This document shows positions 51,430 to 60,343 of a stretch of 64,000 nucleotides of DNA, piece by piece. Below the pieces are notes generated by a model that saw only the letters and a program-made list of their open reading frames with translations, did not search any database and had not been told where the DNA came from. How positions within the stretch are numbered: position 1 is the first letter of the stretch; every line of letters begins with the position of its first letter. The translations under genes and the position numbers were made by a program. Source of the DNA: Phycisphaeraceae bacterium (GTDB lineage Bacteria > Planctomycetota > Phycisphaerae > Phycisphaerales > UBA1924); the NCBI GenBank assembly GCA_019636615.1, contig JAHBXF010000002.1, forward strand, positions 1,118,001 to 1,182,000. The letters are read 5' to 3'.

Positions 51430-52116
51430 GTGACTGGTTCAGCCTCTGCTTCTGCGACAGACCGTGCTGTGAGCGATTATCGCCGTTGGGTGCCCAACGG
51501 CCTCACGGGGCTCAGGCTCGTCATCGCCGCCGCTTTCTTCATCATCCTCTCGGTCTGGAGTTACCCCGCACGCGACCTGCTCGTCACCCCGCGTCACCCG
51601 GTCTGGCCCTATCTCCTCTCCGCGGCCCTCTTCGGCCTTGCCGCGCTGACAGACGCCATCGACGGCCCCCTGGCCCGCCGCTGGAAGGTGGTCACCAAGT
51701 TCGGTCGAATCATGGACCCCTTCGCCGACAAGGTGCTCGTCGTCGGCGGCTTCATCATGCTCGCCGGCCCCACCTTCGGCATCGACACCCCCGGCTCGCC
51801 CAGTTACCAGGTCAGCGGCGTGACTTCCTGGATGGTCGTCATCATCCTCGGGCGGGAACTTTTCGTCACCTCCCTGCGCTCGGTGCTCGAGAGCGACGGC
51901 CACGACTTCTCGGCCAACTGGAGCGGCAAGGCCAAAATGGTCGTGCAGGCCTGCGTCATTCCGTTCATCCTTGTCATGCTGGGCATCACCGAGGTTGGCC
52001 CGGGCACCTGGGGCCGGCGCATCATCGACATCGCCGTATATGTGACCGTTTTCGTCACGGTGCTCAGCGCCCTGCCCTACATCTCCAGCGCGATCCGACT
52101 CGCCAGGAACCGCTGA
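51430..52116 (+). CDS. pgsA: CDP-diacylglycerol-glycerol-3-phosphate 3-phosphatidyltransferase
   Basis: 228-residue integral membrane enzyme that forms phosphatidylglycerol phosphate from CDP-diacylglycerol and glycerol 3-phosphate. The CDP-alcohol phosphotransferase signature D-G-x2-A-R-x8-G-x3-D-x3-D is intact as DGPLARRW followed by GRIMDPFAD, where the last aspartates bind metal and act in catalysis. PNGLTGLRLVIAAAFFIIL is the usual first helix; the later VVIILGRELFVTSLRSVLE and SGKAKMVVQ are also typical. The start is placed at GTG 51430 from the hexamer TACTCT seven bases ahead; GTG 51469 would give a shorter, more family-like N-terminus. pgpA, the next pathway step, begins 3 bases after the stop. 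Confidence 0.93.
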   Translation: MTGSASASATDRAVSDYRRWVPNGLTGLRLVIAAAFFIILSVWSYPARDLLVTPRHPVWPYLLSAALFGLAALTDAIDGPLARRWKVVTKFGRIMDPFADKVLVVGGFIMLAGPTFGIDTPGSPSYQVSGVTSWMVVIILGRELFVTSLRSVLESDGHDFSANWSGKAKMVVQACVIPFILVMLGITEVGPGTWGRRIIDIAVYVTVFVTVLSALPYISSAIRLARNR

Positions 52117-52119
52117 ACC

Positions 52120-52626
52120 ATGCCCCGCCCCACCCTTCGATTGATCACCACCTTTGGTCTGGGCACGCTCCGGCCCGCGCCCGGCACGTGGGGCTCGCTC
52201 CCCCCTGTCGTGCTCGCCGCGCTTTTGATGGCTGTGGGTCTGGGCCCGGATCAGTCGCCCTGGATCTTCCGCGGCGTCTTTGCCGTCATGCTCGTGGTTT
52301 TTTCATGGGCGTGCGTGCGCGACGCGGACGCCGCGGAGGCGAGGTTCGGCCGCAAAGACCCGTCAGAGGTCGTCGCCGATGAAACGGCCGGCCAGTGCAT
52401 CCCACTGCTGATGCTCACCGGAACGGTGATGACCTCCCCCGCGTTGGCCGCCGCGTCGCTGCTGTACGCCTTCTTCGCCTTCAGAGTGCTCGACATCATC
52501 AAGCCCTGGCCGGCCTTCATGCTTCAGCGTGTGCCGGGCGGGTGGGGAATCCTCCTCGACGACCTCTTCGCGGGTTTCTACGCGGGGCTGCTGCTGTTGA
52601 TGGTGGTGTACGGCACGCAGGCCTGA
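52120..52626 (+). CDS. pgpA: Phosphatidylglycerophosphatase A
   Basis: 168-residue membrane phosphatase that removes the phosphate from phosphatidylglycerol phosphate made by PgsA. Signature blocks are complete: TFGLGTLRPAPGTWGSLPP, the metal-binding KDPSEVVADETAGQ, FFAFRVLDIIKPWPA and VPGGWGILLDDLFAGFYAG. Four hydrophobic segments are predicted. With its ATG 3 bases after the pgsA stop, the two genes are almost certainly one transcription and pathway unit (phosphatidylglycerol synthesis). It converges on the Minf_1886-family gene with an 8-base gap. Confidence 0.95.
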   Translation: MPRPTLRLITTFGLGTLRPAPGTWGSLPPVVLAALLMAVGLGPDQSPWIFRGVFAVMLVVFSWACVRDADAAEARFGRKDPSEVVADETAGQCIPLLMLTGTVMTSPALAAASLLYAFFAFRVLDIIKPWPAFMLQRVPGGWGILLDDLFAGFYAGLLLLMVVYGTQA

Positions 52627-52634
52627 GCGGGCAG

Positions 52635-53039
52635 TTACGAAGACGCGATCAGATCGCCGAAGGCCTCGTCAAAGTCAAAGACCGCGCGGAAGTCCTCGAT
52701 GGAATCTTCCTCGGTCTTGTGCATGCGCTGGGCCTCGACCATCGCGAAGACGATGCGGCCGAAGTCGTCGGTCTCGCGGATGTGCCATCGCCGCAGCACA
52801 ACCCCGGCGAGTTTGCCGTACTGCCTCAGGGCGTAGTCTCGCAGCCCCATGCAGAGTTGCTGACCGTTGACATGGCGCGACCGACGCACCGCTTCGCTTG
52901 TGTCTTCCGCGACGTCATCGCCGTGAATCATGCGGGATGTATGAGCCAGACCCTCGATGACGAACTGGTACGCCTGAGGGGGGAATGGCCCCGCCCGGTC
53001 GCGCACGTCTCGCCAGATCTGGATCACATGCTCATCCAC
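52635..53039 (-). CDS. Minf_1886-family protein of unknown function
   Basis: 134-residue soluble protein. YQFVIEGLAHTSRM, RHVNGQQLCMGLRDYALRQYG, VVLRRWHIRETDDFGRIVFAMVEA, KTEEDSIEDFRAVFDFDEAF are the characteristic blocks of the Minf_1886 family, common in planctomycetes, verrucomicrobia and relatives. No function is established. The protein is rich in acidic, R and H residues and predicted helical, with no signal or membrane segment. The start is a GTG at 53039, strongly supported by a perfect AGGAGG 8 bases ahead. 122 bases separate it from the upstream mpg stop. Confidence 0.85.
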   Translation of the reverse strand: MDEHVIQIWRDVRDRAGPFPPQAYQFVIEGLAHTSRMIHGDDVAEDTSEAVRRSRHVNGQQLCMGLRDYALRQYGKLAGVVLRRWHIRETDDFGRIVFAMVEAQRMHKTEEDSIEDFRAVFDFDEAFGDLIASS

Positions 53040-53161
53040 GCTTCTTGCCTCCTGGGCGGTGCCTCGCCCGCCAGAGCCTCATCGGCCTTGATGCTAGTCA
53101 TATTCGGCCGCGAACGCCAACCGTTGCATGCTTGGCCCGCTTCTGTGGCCTGAAGGCCAAC

Positions 53162-53938
53162 TCACCCGTTTTCACGGGCGGTGCCCCGCGTCCGGGGGCG
53201 GCCACCCCGCCGCACGCCGCTCACGCTGGGGTTTTCAGCCTCGTACCACCGCAGCAGCCGCCCTGCCCATACACCGCACGCGCCCAGCCCAACCCGGGGT
53301 GACCGTGCCAGTCGGGGCGGGGCACAGGGCTGGGTAGGAAGTTCCAGCCAGAGTGCCCCGCCGCGGCGGACAAGGTCCACCCCGTCCATAGATCGATCCA
53401 ACCCCATCGCGCGGCACAGTTTTCCCGGCCCGCTCAAGAGTTTCGTCAGGCCGCCCCGCGCCGATTCGGCCCCCACAAGCCCATCGGCCGGCCTTGGTAC
53501 TTGTGCCCGCCCAGAAACCACCGCCCCGGGATCAGGCCACGGCCAGCCCACGGGCTCGAGCGCCCGAACCAGCACCGCGGCGGGTTCGCCCTCCCGGCCG
53601 CACACAATGTTGAAGCAGTGGTGCATGCCATACGTGAAGTAGACGTACGCGGTGCCGGGCCGGCCGTACATCGACTCATTGCGGGGGGTGCGCCTGCCCC
53701 CGCAAGCGTGCGAGGCACGATCATGAACGCCCAGATAGGCCTCGGTCTCCACGATCCGGCCCGCCAGCCGCGTTCCTTCCGTGGTTCGCCGCACGAGCAA
53801 CGCCCCGATGAGTTTCACGGCGAGAGAAGCGGCATCGACGGCGAAAAACCCGCGTGCGGTCACGCGGCGGTACCTCACCCTGGCCTGCCCGGCTGGGCAA
53901 GCCCGCGCGTCGGGCGGCATGTCTGAACGCCTGGCCAT
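53162..53938 (-). CDS. 3-methyladenine DNA glycosylase (AAG/MPG family)
   Basis: 258-residue DNA-repair glycosylase of the alkyladenine glycosylase fold. Visible blocks: FFAVDAASLAVKLIGALLVRR, the catalytic-glutamate segment GRIVETEAYLGVHDRASHAC, TPRNESMYGRPGTAYVYFTYGMHHCFNIVC, EPAAVLVRALEPVG and SGPGKLCRAMGLDRSMDGVD. The start at 53938 gives a ~30-residue lead before the fold; a GCGAG run precedes it. The C-terminal ~50 residues (RSPRVGLGA ... RWYEAENPSVSG) match the family, followed by ~20 basic residues. It starts 17 bases after the ccsA stop, so it may be the last gene of the cytochrome c maturation operon by transcription only. Confidence 0.93.
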   Translation of the reverse strand: MARRSDMPPDARACPAGQARVRYRRVTARGFFAVDAASLAVKLIGALLVRRTTEGTRLAGRIVETEAYLGVHDRASHACGGRRTPRNESMYGRPGTAYVYFTYGMHHCFNIVCGREGEPAAVLVRALEPVGWPWPDPGAVVSGRAQVPRPADGLVGAESARGGLTKLLSGPGKLCRAMGLDRSMDGVDLVRRGGALWLELPTQPCAPPRLARSPRVGLGACGVWAGRLLRWYEAENPSVSGVRRGGRPRTRGTARENG

Positions 53939-53955
53939 CGCTCGCTCGCCGGTGT

Positions 53956-55773
53956 TCAGGCGTACGCGTGCAGCCCCGGCAGCAGCAGGTTCACGCCGAA
54001 GTATGTCCACAACATCACGAAAAAGCCGACAACGCTCAGCCAGGCGGTTGTCAAACCCTTGCGGGCCGGCGCGGCGATGCGCACGTGGATGACAATCAGG
54101 TACACAATCCAGGTGATGAGGGCCCAGGTTTCCTTCGGATCAAACGCCCACCAGCGCCCCCACGAATGGTCGGCCCACCACGCGCCGAGCAGAATCCCCA
54201 CGCCCAGTGTCCAGAAGGCGAGTTGCAGCACGATCAGGTGAGCCGTGTCGAGTTCACCCAGAACCTTGGCGTTGGGCGCGGTCTCCTGCTCGCCAAGGGC
54301 CGCGCCCGCGATGGAAAGCGCCCCGGCCGAATCTTCGTTGGCCGCCCGGCCGGCCCCCCGCGGCCCAGCGCCGAAGTAGTGCACCGCGAGGTAGAACAGG
54401 CCCACGATAAAGCCCAGCGCGATCAGTCCGTACGACACGAGCACCGTCGATACGTGGTACTTCAGCAGCACGCTGGTGTTGAGGATCGCCGCTTCACGCT
54501 CGATCGTCTGCCCGGGGATGCCCGTCTGCGTCGCGGCGATGAGCACCATGAAGCCCGAGGCCGCCGCCGCGGCGCCGAATAGGTGCTGCCGGCGCGCCAG
54601 CATCAGGCCTGCCCCGAGAATCACCGCGAAGAGACTCACGCCCGTCATCGACTCGAACTGGTTCTGAATGGCGAACCGCTCCGCCACCAGGCATCGCACG
54701 ACAAAGCCCGTCGCGTGCATCGCCAGCCCGGCGAGCAGAAAGACCAGGCCAACCCGCGAAAGCCACACGCGCCCGGTGCCCATCGACAGAATCGCCGCCA
54801 CGAAAGACACAAGATAGAACCACGCCCCCCACTCGAACGCGTTCGACCTGTTGTAGAAAAGTTCAAGCGAGCGGCGCGAGTCGGCATACGCGCCGGGGTT
54901 GATCGCGGCCAGCGCCCCGGCCAGTCGAGAGGCGGCCGCGCCGGCGGCCGGGGCATCCAGGTCGCGCCACGCGCGGCCCAACTCGGTCGCGGCGACCCGC
55001 GCCGGGTGTGTTTCGGGAAGGGTGCCCAGGTGTGCCCAAGGCAGATCGGTGGTCGGCGGCGGCACAACTTCCCAGTTCGCCCAGCCCATCATGAAGAGCC
55101 GCATCGCCCCGTCGACGCGCGAGACCGCCGCGGCGTAGGGCTCTTGCGAGCCGTACGCGTTGACGATGCGGGTGGTGTACTTGTCCACCATCTCCGGCGT
55201 GACCCGACCCACTTTCAGCCAGCGTTTCTGCGTGGCCTCGTCATCCGCAAAGGCCAGTTCGACAAACGCCCGCCGCAGCGGCAGATACTCGACGCCGATC
55301 AACGGTTTGTCTAAGTAGTACGCCGGATCAATCTGCACGTCCAGCAGCGTGAAGACCGGCGAATACACCGCCTCCTTCACGCGCTCTTTGCCGCCTTCAT
55401 CCGATGACTTCAGGTAATCGACGTATCGCCGCCTGCCGGTCAGCCGCTGCACGGTTTCTGCCGCCAGCGTCTCGAGCACCTTCACCCGCCCGTTGTGAAA
55501 CACCGCGATGTCGCGGAGCTGGCTGAGGTCAACCTCGGCGGCGAACCGGGCCTTGCGCTCCGCAGTGGGGATGAGGTTGCGCGCCGTGTTGTGCTGGCCG
55601 AAGGGGCTCTCAACCCCCTCGCTCACCTCCGACAACGCCTGCGTGGGCGGGTGCGCATTACCCTCCGGGGCGGTCTGTGCAATAGCAGCGCGCCCGCACA
55701 CGGCCAGCACACACGCGAGAAGCGCCGCCGCAAGGCGGATGGAACACACGAACCTGTCTGGCGTTGAGATCAT
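53956..55773 (-). CDS. ccsA: System II cytochrome c maturation protein CcsA/ResC with periplasmic N-terminal domain
   Basis: 605-residue haem-handling membrane protein. Residues 1-33 are a signal peptide (IRLAAALLACVLAVCGRAAIA). Residues ~35-295 form a soluble periplasmic region (RKARFAAEVDLSQLRDIAVFHNGRVKVLE, YLPLRRAFVELAF) with no assigned function. From ~300 on there are about eight membrane helices, with the haem-binding tryptophan-rich (WWD-type) motif as WGRWWAFDPKETWALITW near residue 545 and IHVR after it; histidines such as the one in ALLKYHVSTV may ligate haem. The ATG overlaps the resB stop by 4 bases, so ResB and CcsA are made together and should form the CcsBA-type haem lyase. 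Confidence 0.88.
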   Translation of the reverse strand: MISTPDRFVCSIRLAAALLACVLAVCGRAAIAQTAPEGNAHPPTQALSEVSEGVESPFGQHNTARNLIPTAERKARFAAEVDLSQLRDIAVFHNGRVKVLETLAAETVQRLTGRRRYVDYLKSSDEGGKERVKEAVYSPVFTLLDVQIDPAYYLDKPLIGVEYLPLRRAFVELAFADDEATQKRWLKVGRVTPEMVDKYTTRIVNAYGSQEPYAAAVSRVDGAMRLFMMGWANWEVVPPPTTDLPWAHLGTLPETHPARVAATELGRAWRDLDAPAAGAAASRLAGALAAINPGAYADSRRSLELFYNRSNAFEWGAWFYLVSFVAAILSMGTGRVWLSRVGLVFLLAGLAMHATGFVVRCLVAERFAIQNQFESMTGVSLFAVILGAGLMLARRQHLFGAAAAASGFMVLIAATQTGIPGQTIEREAAILNTSVLLKYHVSTVLVSYGLIALGFIVGLFYLAVHYFGAGPRGAGRAANEDSAGALSIAGAALGEQETAPNAKVLGELDTAHLIVLQLAFWTLGVGILLGAWWADHSWGRWWAFDPKETWALITWIVYLIVIHVRIAAPARKGLTTAWLSVVGFFVMLWTYFGVNLLLPGLHAYA

Positions 55774-58376
55774 GGTGTTGCTGCTCCGACTGTCGCTTCT
55801 TCGGCGGGACGGGGCGCTCCCGGGGGGTTCATCCGCGGCGGCACGCCGCGGGGGCGCTTGCCCGCGGCGAGTTCTTGCTGAATCCTTCGTTTCTCTCGCT
55901 GCACCAGGTACGGCTTCAGGTAGAAGGCCCACGGAATGCCGATGGCCATGAGCACACCGCCCAGCGCGACGATGTGAATCCCCGGGTTGTTGCCCACCCC
56001 CAGAATCGTGAACCGCGCGAAGGGCCGTTGAAGCAGGCCCGCATCGGCCTGTTTCTGACTCTGTTCCCACCCCTGAGAATCCCACCCTGCCTGGCTGAAC
56101 TTGAACTGAAACGGGCTGAGCCCGGCCTGAAGCGTGCCGATGACGTTCGTCGGCCACGGGCGGCGATCATCCCACAGAAAGGGCGCCCGAAGCGGCGCGT
56201 TGAGTTTGGTGACATGCTCGAAGGCGATGAAGTCCGCGTCTGTCGGTGTCACCCGCAGCAGCGACTGGTAATCCCGCGGCGCGCCCCGATGGTCATAACT
56301 GATCATCTGGAAGTCCGCGAGTTGGATCACAAACCCCGGCAACGGGTGCTGCAGCCGCCCGAAGGCGATCTCCACACGCCGCCCGTCACCGAGCGTCACG
56401 GTGCGAGCCTGGTTCTCGCCCATCCCGAAATATTTCGTGAAGGGCACCCACACCACGCGCGTCTCGGCGGCAGACCGAACTTCTACCGCCACCAGGGCCT
56501 TGTCGTGCGTGCCCACAAACTGCTTCTCACGCCTGATCGTCTCTTCGCTCGCCGGCGAAGCCCGCTCCACACGCACCGCGTGCGGCCAGCGCTCCCCGAC
56601 ACTCAGCGCGATCTTGGGAACAATGTCCGGCAGTCTCCCGCCCGGACCAAGATCCTCAACCACGCGCACCCCGCCCCCACGCTGACGCACGATGGCCCTT
56701 GTCACCCCGGGCGCGGCCTCGTCCAGATACACGTGCAACTGGCTCGCGTCGATCAGCGCGATGCGGATATCGCCCGATGCTTCCGTGCGCGCAGGGCGGC
56801 CGTCATCGGCCATTGATCCCTCGCGGATGTCCTGGTTGATCTCGGGAAAGCGGCTGTACACCCATCGCTCGAAAGGCCCGCCCGCTTCCGACGGACGTGA
56901 AACACCGACAACCGCGACACTGCTCGTCGCCCCGCGATACCCCTCCGTGATAATGGGGAAGGGCGGCTCGGGGTGCAGTTCCTTCAGCGTTACGGTGTAC
57001 CCGGTGTCGCCAACGGCAATCGCTCGGCCCACGCCAGCGGGATAGACGCCCCGGAAGGCCGCGCGCCCGGGCGTGCCCGGCACTTCAACCACGACGGCGT
57101 AGAGCGTTCCTTCCGGCAGCCGTTCGCCGAGGTCTTGCCAGCGCTGCGGGCTCATGCCCGCGCCGGGGCCCGCGGTGAACTCAAGCGAGAAATCGCCCCG
57201 CAGGTCGGACACTCGCTCCGCGGGCATCCGCGGCGCGAGCGTGAACGCGTACACGGGCTCGTCGGACACATGCCCGCCGCTGTCGGGGATCGCGCTGTGC
57301 ATGTACACAATGCGCAGCGGGTTTGCCTGCCCGCTGGCGGGCACGGGCGTTTCGATCCAATCCTTCACCGGCTCGCCGAAGGCGCAGTACCCGACGATGC
57401 GCAGTTGAAGGTCTGCGTCGACCAGTCGCCCGATCGACGGCACGCACGGGATGCTCAGCGGGCCCTGCTGTCGCGCCCCCTCCCACGGCCGGCGTCGGCC
57501 GCTCACGTCCCACGCCGACCGCCCGCCCAGGAAGACACCAAGGTTGTAGTCGTTGTACCTGGGCAACCCTTCGAGCCTGCACGAGTCCCACAGCCCGCCC
57601 CCCTGCGAGACATACAACGCGACGCGTGTGTTATCGAAGAACCTGTCCTGCGTCGGGCCCGCCACAGGGATGCCCGTGTCTTCATTCACCGGCCCCGCGA
57701 AGAGCACGGTGTCGCCCTCTCGCTTGAGCCCGCTGTAGTACACGCTGCCCAGCGCGATGAGCACGATCCCCGTGTGGACGCTCAAGACACCGACATTCCT
57801 GAAGGTAAACTCGATCCGTCTCGCCGTTGCCACCACCATGTTCACCACGAACAGCAGCAGCAGCCACCGCAGCGGCCACCACGCATAAAACTCGAGTTCG
57901 GACATTTCGAGCCCCGGCAGCCGACGCACCGTCACCGCGCCGTAATCGCGCACAAAGTCGGCGAAGAACCGCAGCCCCTTGCCCGTCGCAGGGTCGTAGT
58001 GCAGCATGGGCCACGCCAGCACCCACCACCCATACACCCCCGCCGCACTCCCCGCCACCGCCGCCACAAACCGCGCGGCGAACTTCGTTCCCCTTCCACG
58101 CCCGTGCGTCAGCGCCCGGGCCGCCACATATGCCGCCCCGCCCGCCACCCCGGCGCACAGGACCACCGTGAGGCCATACACCGCCATGGTCGGCACCAGC
58201 GCGAGCAGCCCAACGGGAATACTCGCCGCCGCCCCATAGAGCGACACCAGCACGAGAACCACCACCGCCATGGTGATGGACGAAAAGGCGTGAAGAATCC
58301 ACCGCAGCGGCGAGAGGAAGGGGCCGCGCAGGTGGGTGTTCTCCCACGTCTTGATCCGTCTCCATTTCACGCTCAT
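55770..58376 (-). CDS. resB: ResB/Ccs1-like cytochrome c biogenesis protein
   Basis: 868-residue partner of CcsA. The N-terminal ~230 residues hold five or six hydrophobic helices (ILHAFSSITMAVVVLVLVSL, LLALVPTMAVYGLTVVLCAG, GVLSVHTGIVLIALGSVYYSG). The long middle, ~235-800, is periplasmic and beta-rich, with the ResB-type tract VGVGRAIAVGDTGYTVTLKE-like (here PAGVGRAIAVGDTGYTVTL) and GFVIQLADFQMISYDHRGAP. A final helix (GNNPGIHIVALGGVLMAIGI) is followed by a basic tail. It is longer than typical ResB (~450-550) mainly in the soluble part. No ribosome site is seen before the ATG. Head of the resB-ccsA operon; cytochrome c substrates are not in the window. Confidence 0.85.
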   Translation of the reverse strand: MSVKWRRIKTWENTHLRGPFLSPLRWILHAFSSITMAVVVLVLVSLYGAAASIPVGLLALVPTMAVYGLTVVLCAGVAGGAAYVAARALTHGRGRGTKFAARFVAAVAGSAAGVYGWWVLAWPMLHYDPATGKGLRFFADFVRDYGAVTVRRLPGLEMSELEFYAWWPLRWLLLLFVVNMVVATARRIEFTFRNVGVLSVHTGIVLIALGSVYYSGLKREGDTVLFAGPVNEDTGIPVAGPTQDRFFDNTRVALYVSQGGGLWDSCRLEGLPRYNDYNLGVFLGGRSAWDVSGRRRPWEGARQQGPLSIPCVPSIGRLVDADLQLRIVGYCAFGEPVKDWIETPVPASGQANPLRIVYMHSAIPDSGGHVSDEPVYAFTLAPRMPAERVSDLRGDFSLEFTAGPGAGMSPQRWQDLGERLPEGTLYAVVVEVPGTPGRAAFRGVYPAGVGRAIAVGDTGYTVTLKELHPEPPFPIITEGYRGATSSVAVVGVSRPSEAGGPFERWVYSRFPEINQDIREGSMADDGRPARTEASGDIRIALIDASQLHVYLDEAAPGVTRAIVRQRGGGVRVVEDLGPGGRLPDIVPKIALSVGERWPHAVRVERASPASEETIRREKQFVGTHDKALVAVEVRSAAETRVVWVPFTKYFGMGENQARTVTLGDGRRVEIAFGRLQHPLPGFVIQLADFQMISYDHRGAPRDYQSLLRVTPTDADFIAFEHVTKLNAPLRAPFLWDDRRPWPTNVIGTLQAGLSPFQFKFSQAGWDSQGWEQSQKQADAGLLQRPFARFTILGVGNNPGIHIVALGGVLMAIGIPWAFYLKPYLVQREKRRIQQELAAGKRPRGVPPRMNPPGAPRPAEEATVGAATP

Positions 58377-58524
58377 GGCAAAGGCTCGCGCTCAGGTGGT
58401 TCCTGCCGACTGTCGGGTGATCTTGTCCCCATCGATCGAAGGGAAGACCACGGGTAAGACTCACATACTCCAAACCGGGCGGGGATCGTTCGCCCGATGT
58501 TGCAGAAATTCCTGTTTGACAGGA

Positions 58525-59964
58525 TTATTTCCCAATGTACAGCAGTTCTGGCCTTTCGGAACCTAACATGATACGATCAATGTTCCGCCAATGTTCCGCC
58601 GCCCAACGCTTTTGATCGACCTCGATCGCCACCACCCCGGCGATCGATGCACCCCGTTTGAATGTGAACGCCAGCGGGTCGAGCCCAAGGGCCCTGGCCC
58701 CATCCATCGTGCCCATCCCTAGCACCACAGCCCCATCGAGCGCATCGCGCCGGTAGAGTGTGCGCATCTCATCCAGCACCGACATCGCGGTTGCCTGGCC
58801 ATCCGTGTCCTCACTCGCACCCTTCACAACACCCGCCCTCTTGGTGATCGCCTCCCTCCACGGCGCGGCCCAGTCCACCTTCCCACCCGGCAGGTTGATC
58901 ACCGAATCGGTGCCGAGTGCCACCGGGATACCCGCGCGCATCATGTCGCCGTACCGGTGTGGGCCGAACTGCTGATCCACCTCGAAATAGATCGAGGCTC
59001 TCGGGCAATACACCACCGGGGTCTCGGTCAGGGCCAGTGTTTCAATGTCGGTATCCGTCGCGTAGTTCACGTGCACCGCCGCGAAGCGCGCAGCATCGAG
59101 TATCGCCCCCACATGCCCTACCGGGGTGCGTCCTCGCCCGATGTCCTCGAGGATGCGGTCTTCCCACAGCCCCATTCGCTCCAGGAACGCGCGCTGAGGG
59201 CCCAACCCTTGCCCGACGAACTCCAGTTCCTCCGCGGTTTCCGAGAGGTGAGTCATCAGCGGCCACCCACGCCGTCGCGCAAGATCGACACCCATGGCAT
59301 ACATCGCCGGAGACACCGTGTTCGGCGCGTGCGGCTGCAGCCCGACACGCAACCTCGACCCCGGAGGTGTCTCGGCGTTGTCGAAATCGCCCGCGAACTG
59401 TTCGATCCAGTCGCACGCGGCCCGTTCCATCGCACCGATCGCGAAATACTCTACAAAACTCACGCCCCAGAGGGGCGTTTTGGCCAGTGAGCGGTGCGCC
59501 GCATCGCTGGGTTTGCCCTTGACGGCCCCTGCGATATCCCCCACCGCCACCACGCCCCCCGCCAGCAATCTCGCCGCGCCTTCGAGCACGGAGGCCTCGA
59601 TGGCGCCCGCGTCGCTGTGACGATGCTCACGCACAGTCTGAACAAAGCCCATGAACCCCGATGCACGGTCGAAGGGCCTTGGCCCGATGTGTGTCAGGTC
59701 AAGGTGCGTATGGGCGTTGACCATCGCCGGAATCAGCACCTTGCCCTCAAGGTTGCGCACCTGGGCCCGCGCCGCGGCCGGGTGCCTGTCAACCAGCGCG
59801 GGCGAGCCCGCCGCCAACACCTTGAGCCCCGCCAATGTTGCAGGCCCGAACGCTTCGGCATCGCTCACTTCAAGGAGCAGGCTCCCCGGAGAAGCAGACG
59901 CGGCCAGTGCATCTTCGATCCCCAAAGCGTTCAGACGCAGGATGGTTGTGGTTCGTTGCGGCAA
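58525..59964 (-). CDS. Metal-dependent amidohydrolase (deaminase-like)
   Basis: 479-residue TIM-barrel amidohydrolase of the TrzA/MtaD type. Metal-binding blocks are IPAMVNAHTHLDLTH (first His pair), GLQPHAPNTVSP, MTHLSETAEELEF (His), FAAVHVNYATDTDIE, VVYCPRAS, and the catalytic GIPVALGTDSVINLPGG (Asp). A short beta-sandwich is made by the N- and C-terminal ends (LLLEVSDAEAFGP, KRGASIAGVVAIEVD). It could be a nucleoside or S-adenosylhomocysteine deaminase, or an aminodeoxyfutalosine deaminase of the futalosine menaquinone route; the sequence does not decide. The start is a TTG at 59964, the only candidate near the barrel; no ribosome site is seen. Confidence 0.78.
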   Translation of the reverse strand: MPQRTTTILRLNALGIEDALAASASPGSLLLEVSDAEAFGPATLAGLKVLAAGSPALVDRHPAAARAQVRNLEGKVLIPAMVNAHTHLDLTHIGPRPFDRASGFMGFVQTVREHRHSDAGAIEASVLEGAARLLAGGVVAVGDIAGAVKGKPSDAAHRSLAKTPLWGVSFVEYFAIGAMERAACDWIEQFAGDFDNAETPPGSRLRVGLQPHAPNTVSPAMYAMGVDLARRRGWPLMTHLSETAEELEFVGQGLGPQRAFLERMGLWEDRILEDIGRGRTPVGHVGAILDAARFAAVHVNYATDTDIETLALTETPVVYCPRASIYFEVDQQFGPHRYGDMMRAGIPVALGTDSVINLPGGKVDWAAPWREAITKRAGVVKGASEDTDGQATAMSVLDEMRTLYRRDALDGAVVLGMGTMDGARALGLDPLAFTFKRGASIAGVVAIEVDQKRWAAEHWRNIDRIMLGSERPELLYIGK

Positions 59965-60343
59965 GCGTGAAGTGTTCGAGGCTGCTCGCCCCGGTGCCCG
60001 CCCTCGCTTTCAAAAACCGTCATCCGCGACCGGATTGATCACCGATGCGCTCGACCTTCCCCGGGCCAGGAACCGAATTTTGGGCGTCTTGGTCCGAATA
60101 ACCGTTGGATATCGTTCAGGATGTGTAAATCCGCATGTCTTCTCGCCCGGTTGCTTCTTGTTCGGGTGGGTTTGCGGCTATTCTATGTTGGGCGGTTTCC
60201 GACGCCCGGAGAGTGATCGAGAGAGACGACACCTCTGCCATCAGTCCTTCTGCCCACGCGCCCCCTGCGAGCGTTTCGCGGTCGGTTCGCCGGTGCAGAC
60301 CTGCTGCCAGGGTGTCACGTCAACGTTCTTTTAGGAGAGAGCA
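59965..60343. other. Divergent regulatory gap between amidohydrolase and PEP-CTERM gene
   Basis: 379 bases, less GC-rich than its surroundings. It contains the AGGAGAG ribosome site of the PEP-CTERM gene and AT-richer stretches near 60075-60110 and 60155-60190. The best promoter-like element is TATTCT at 60179-60184. No gene or RNA is recognised. Confidence 0.5.
60179..60184 (+). promoter_or_regulatory. Weak candidate -10 element of the PEP-CTERM gene at 60.3 kb
   Basis: TATTCT, 160 bases before the ATG, with TTGTTC 15 bases upstream as a possible -35. The spacing is short and the match modest. Confidence 0.25.

Noticed and set aside
58511..58523. Short hairpin CCTGT/ACAGG after the amidohydrolase gene
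   Set aside because: Only five base pairs and no T-run of useful length.
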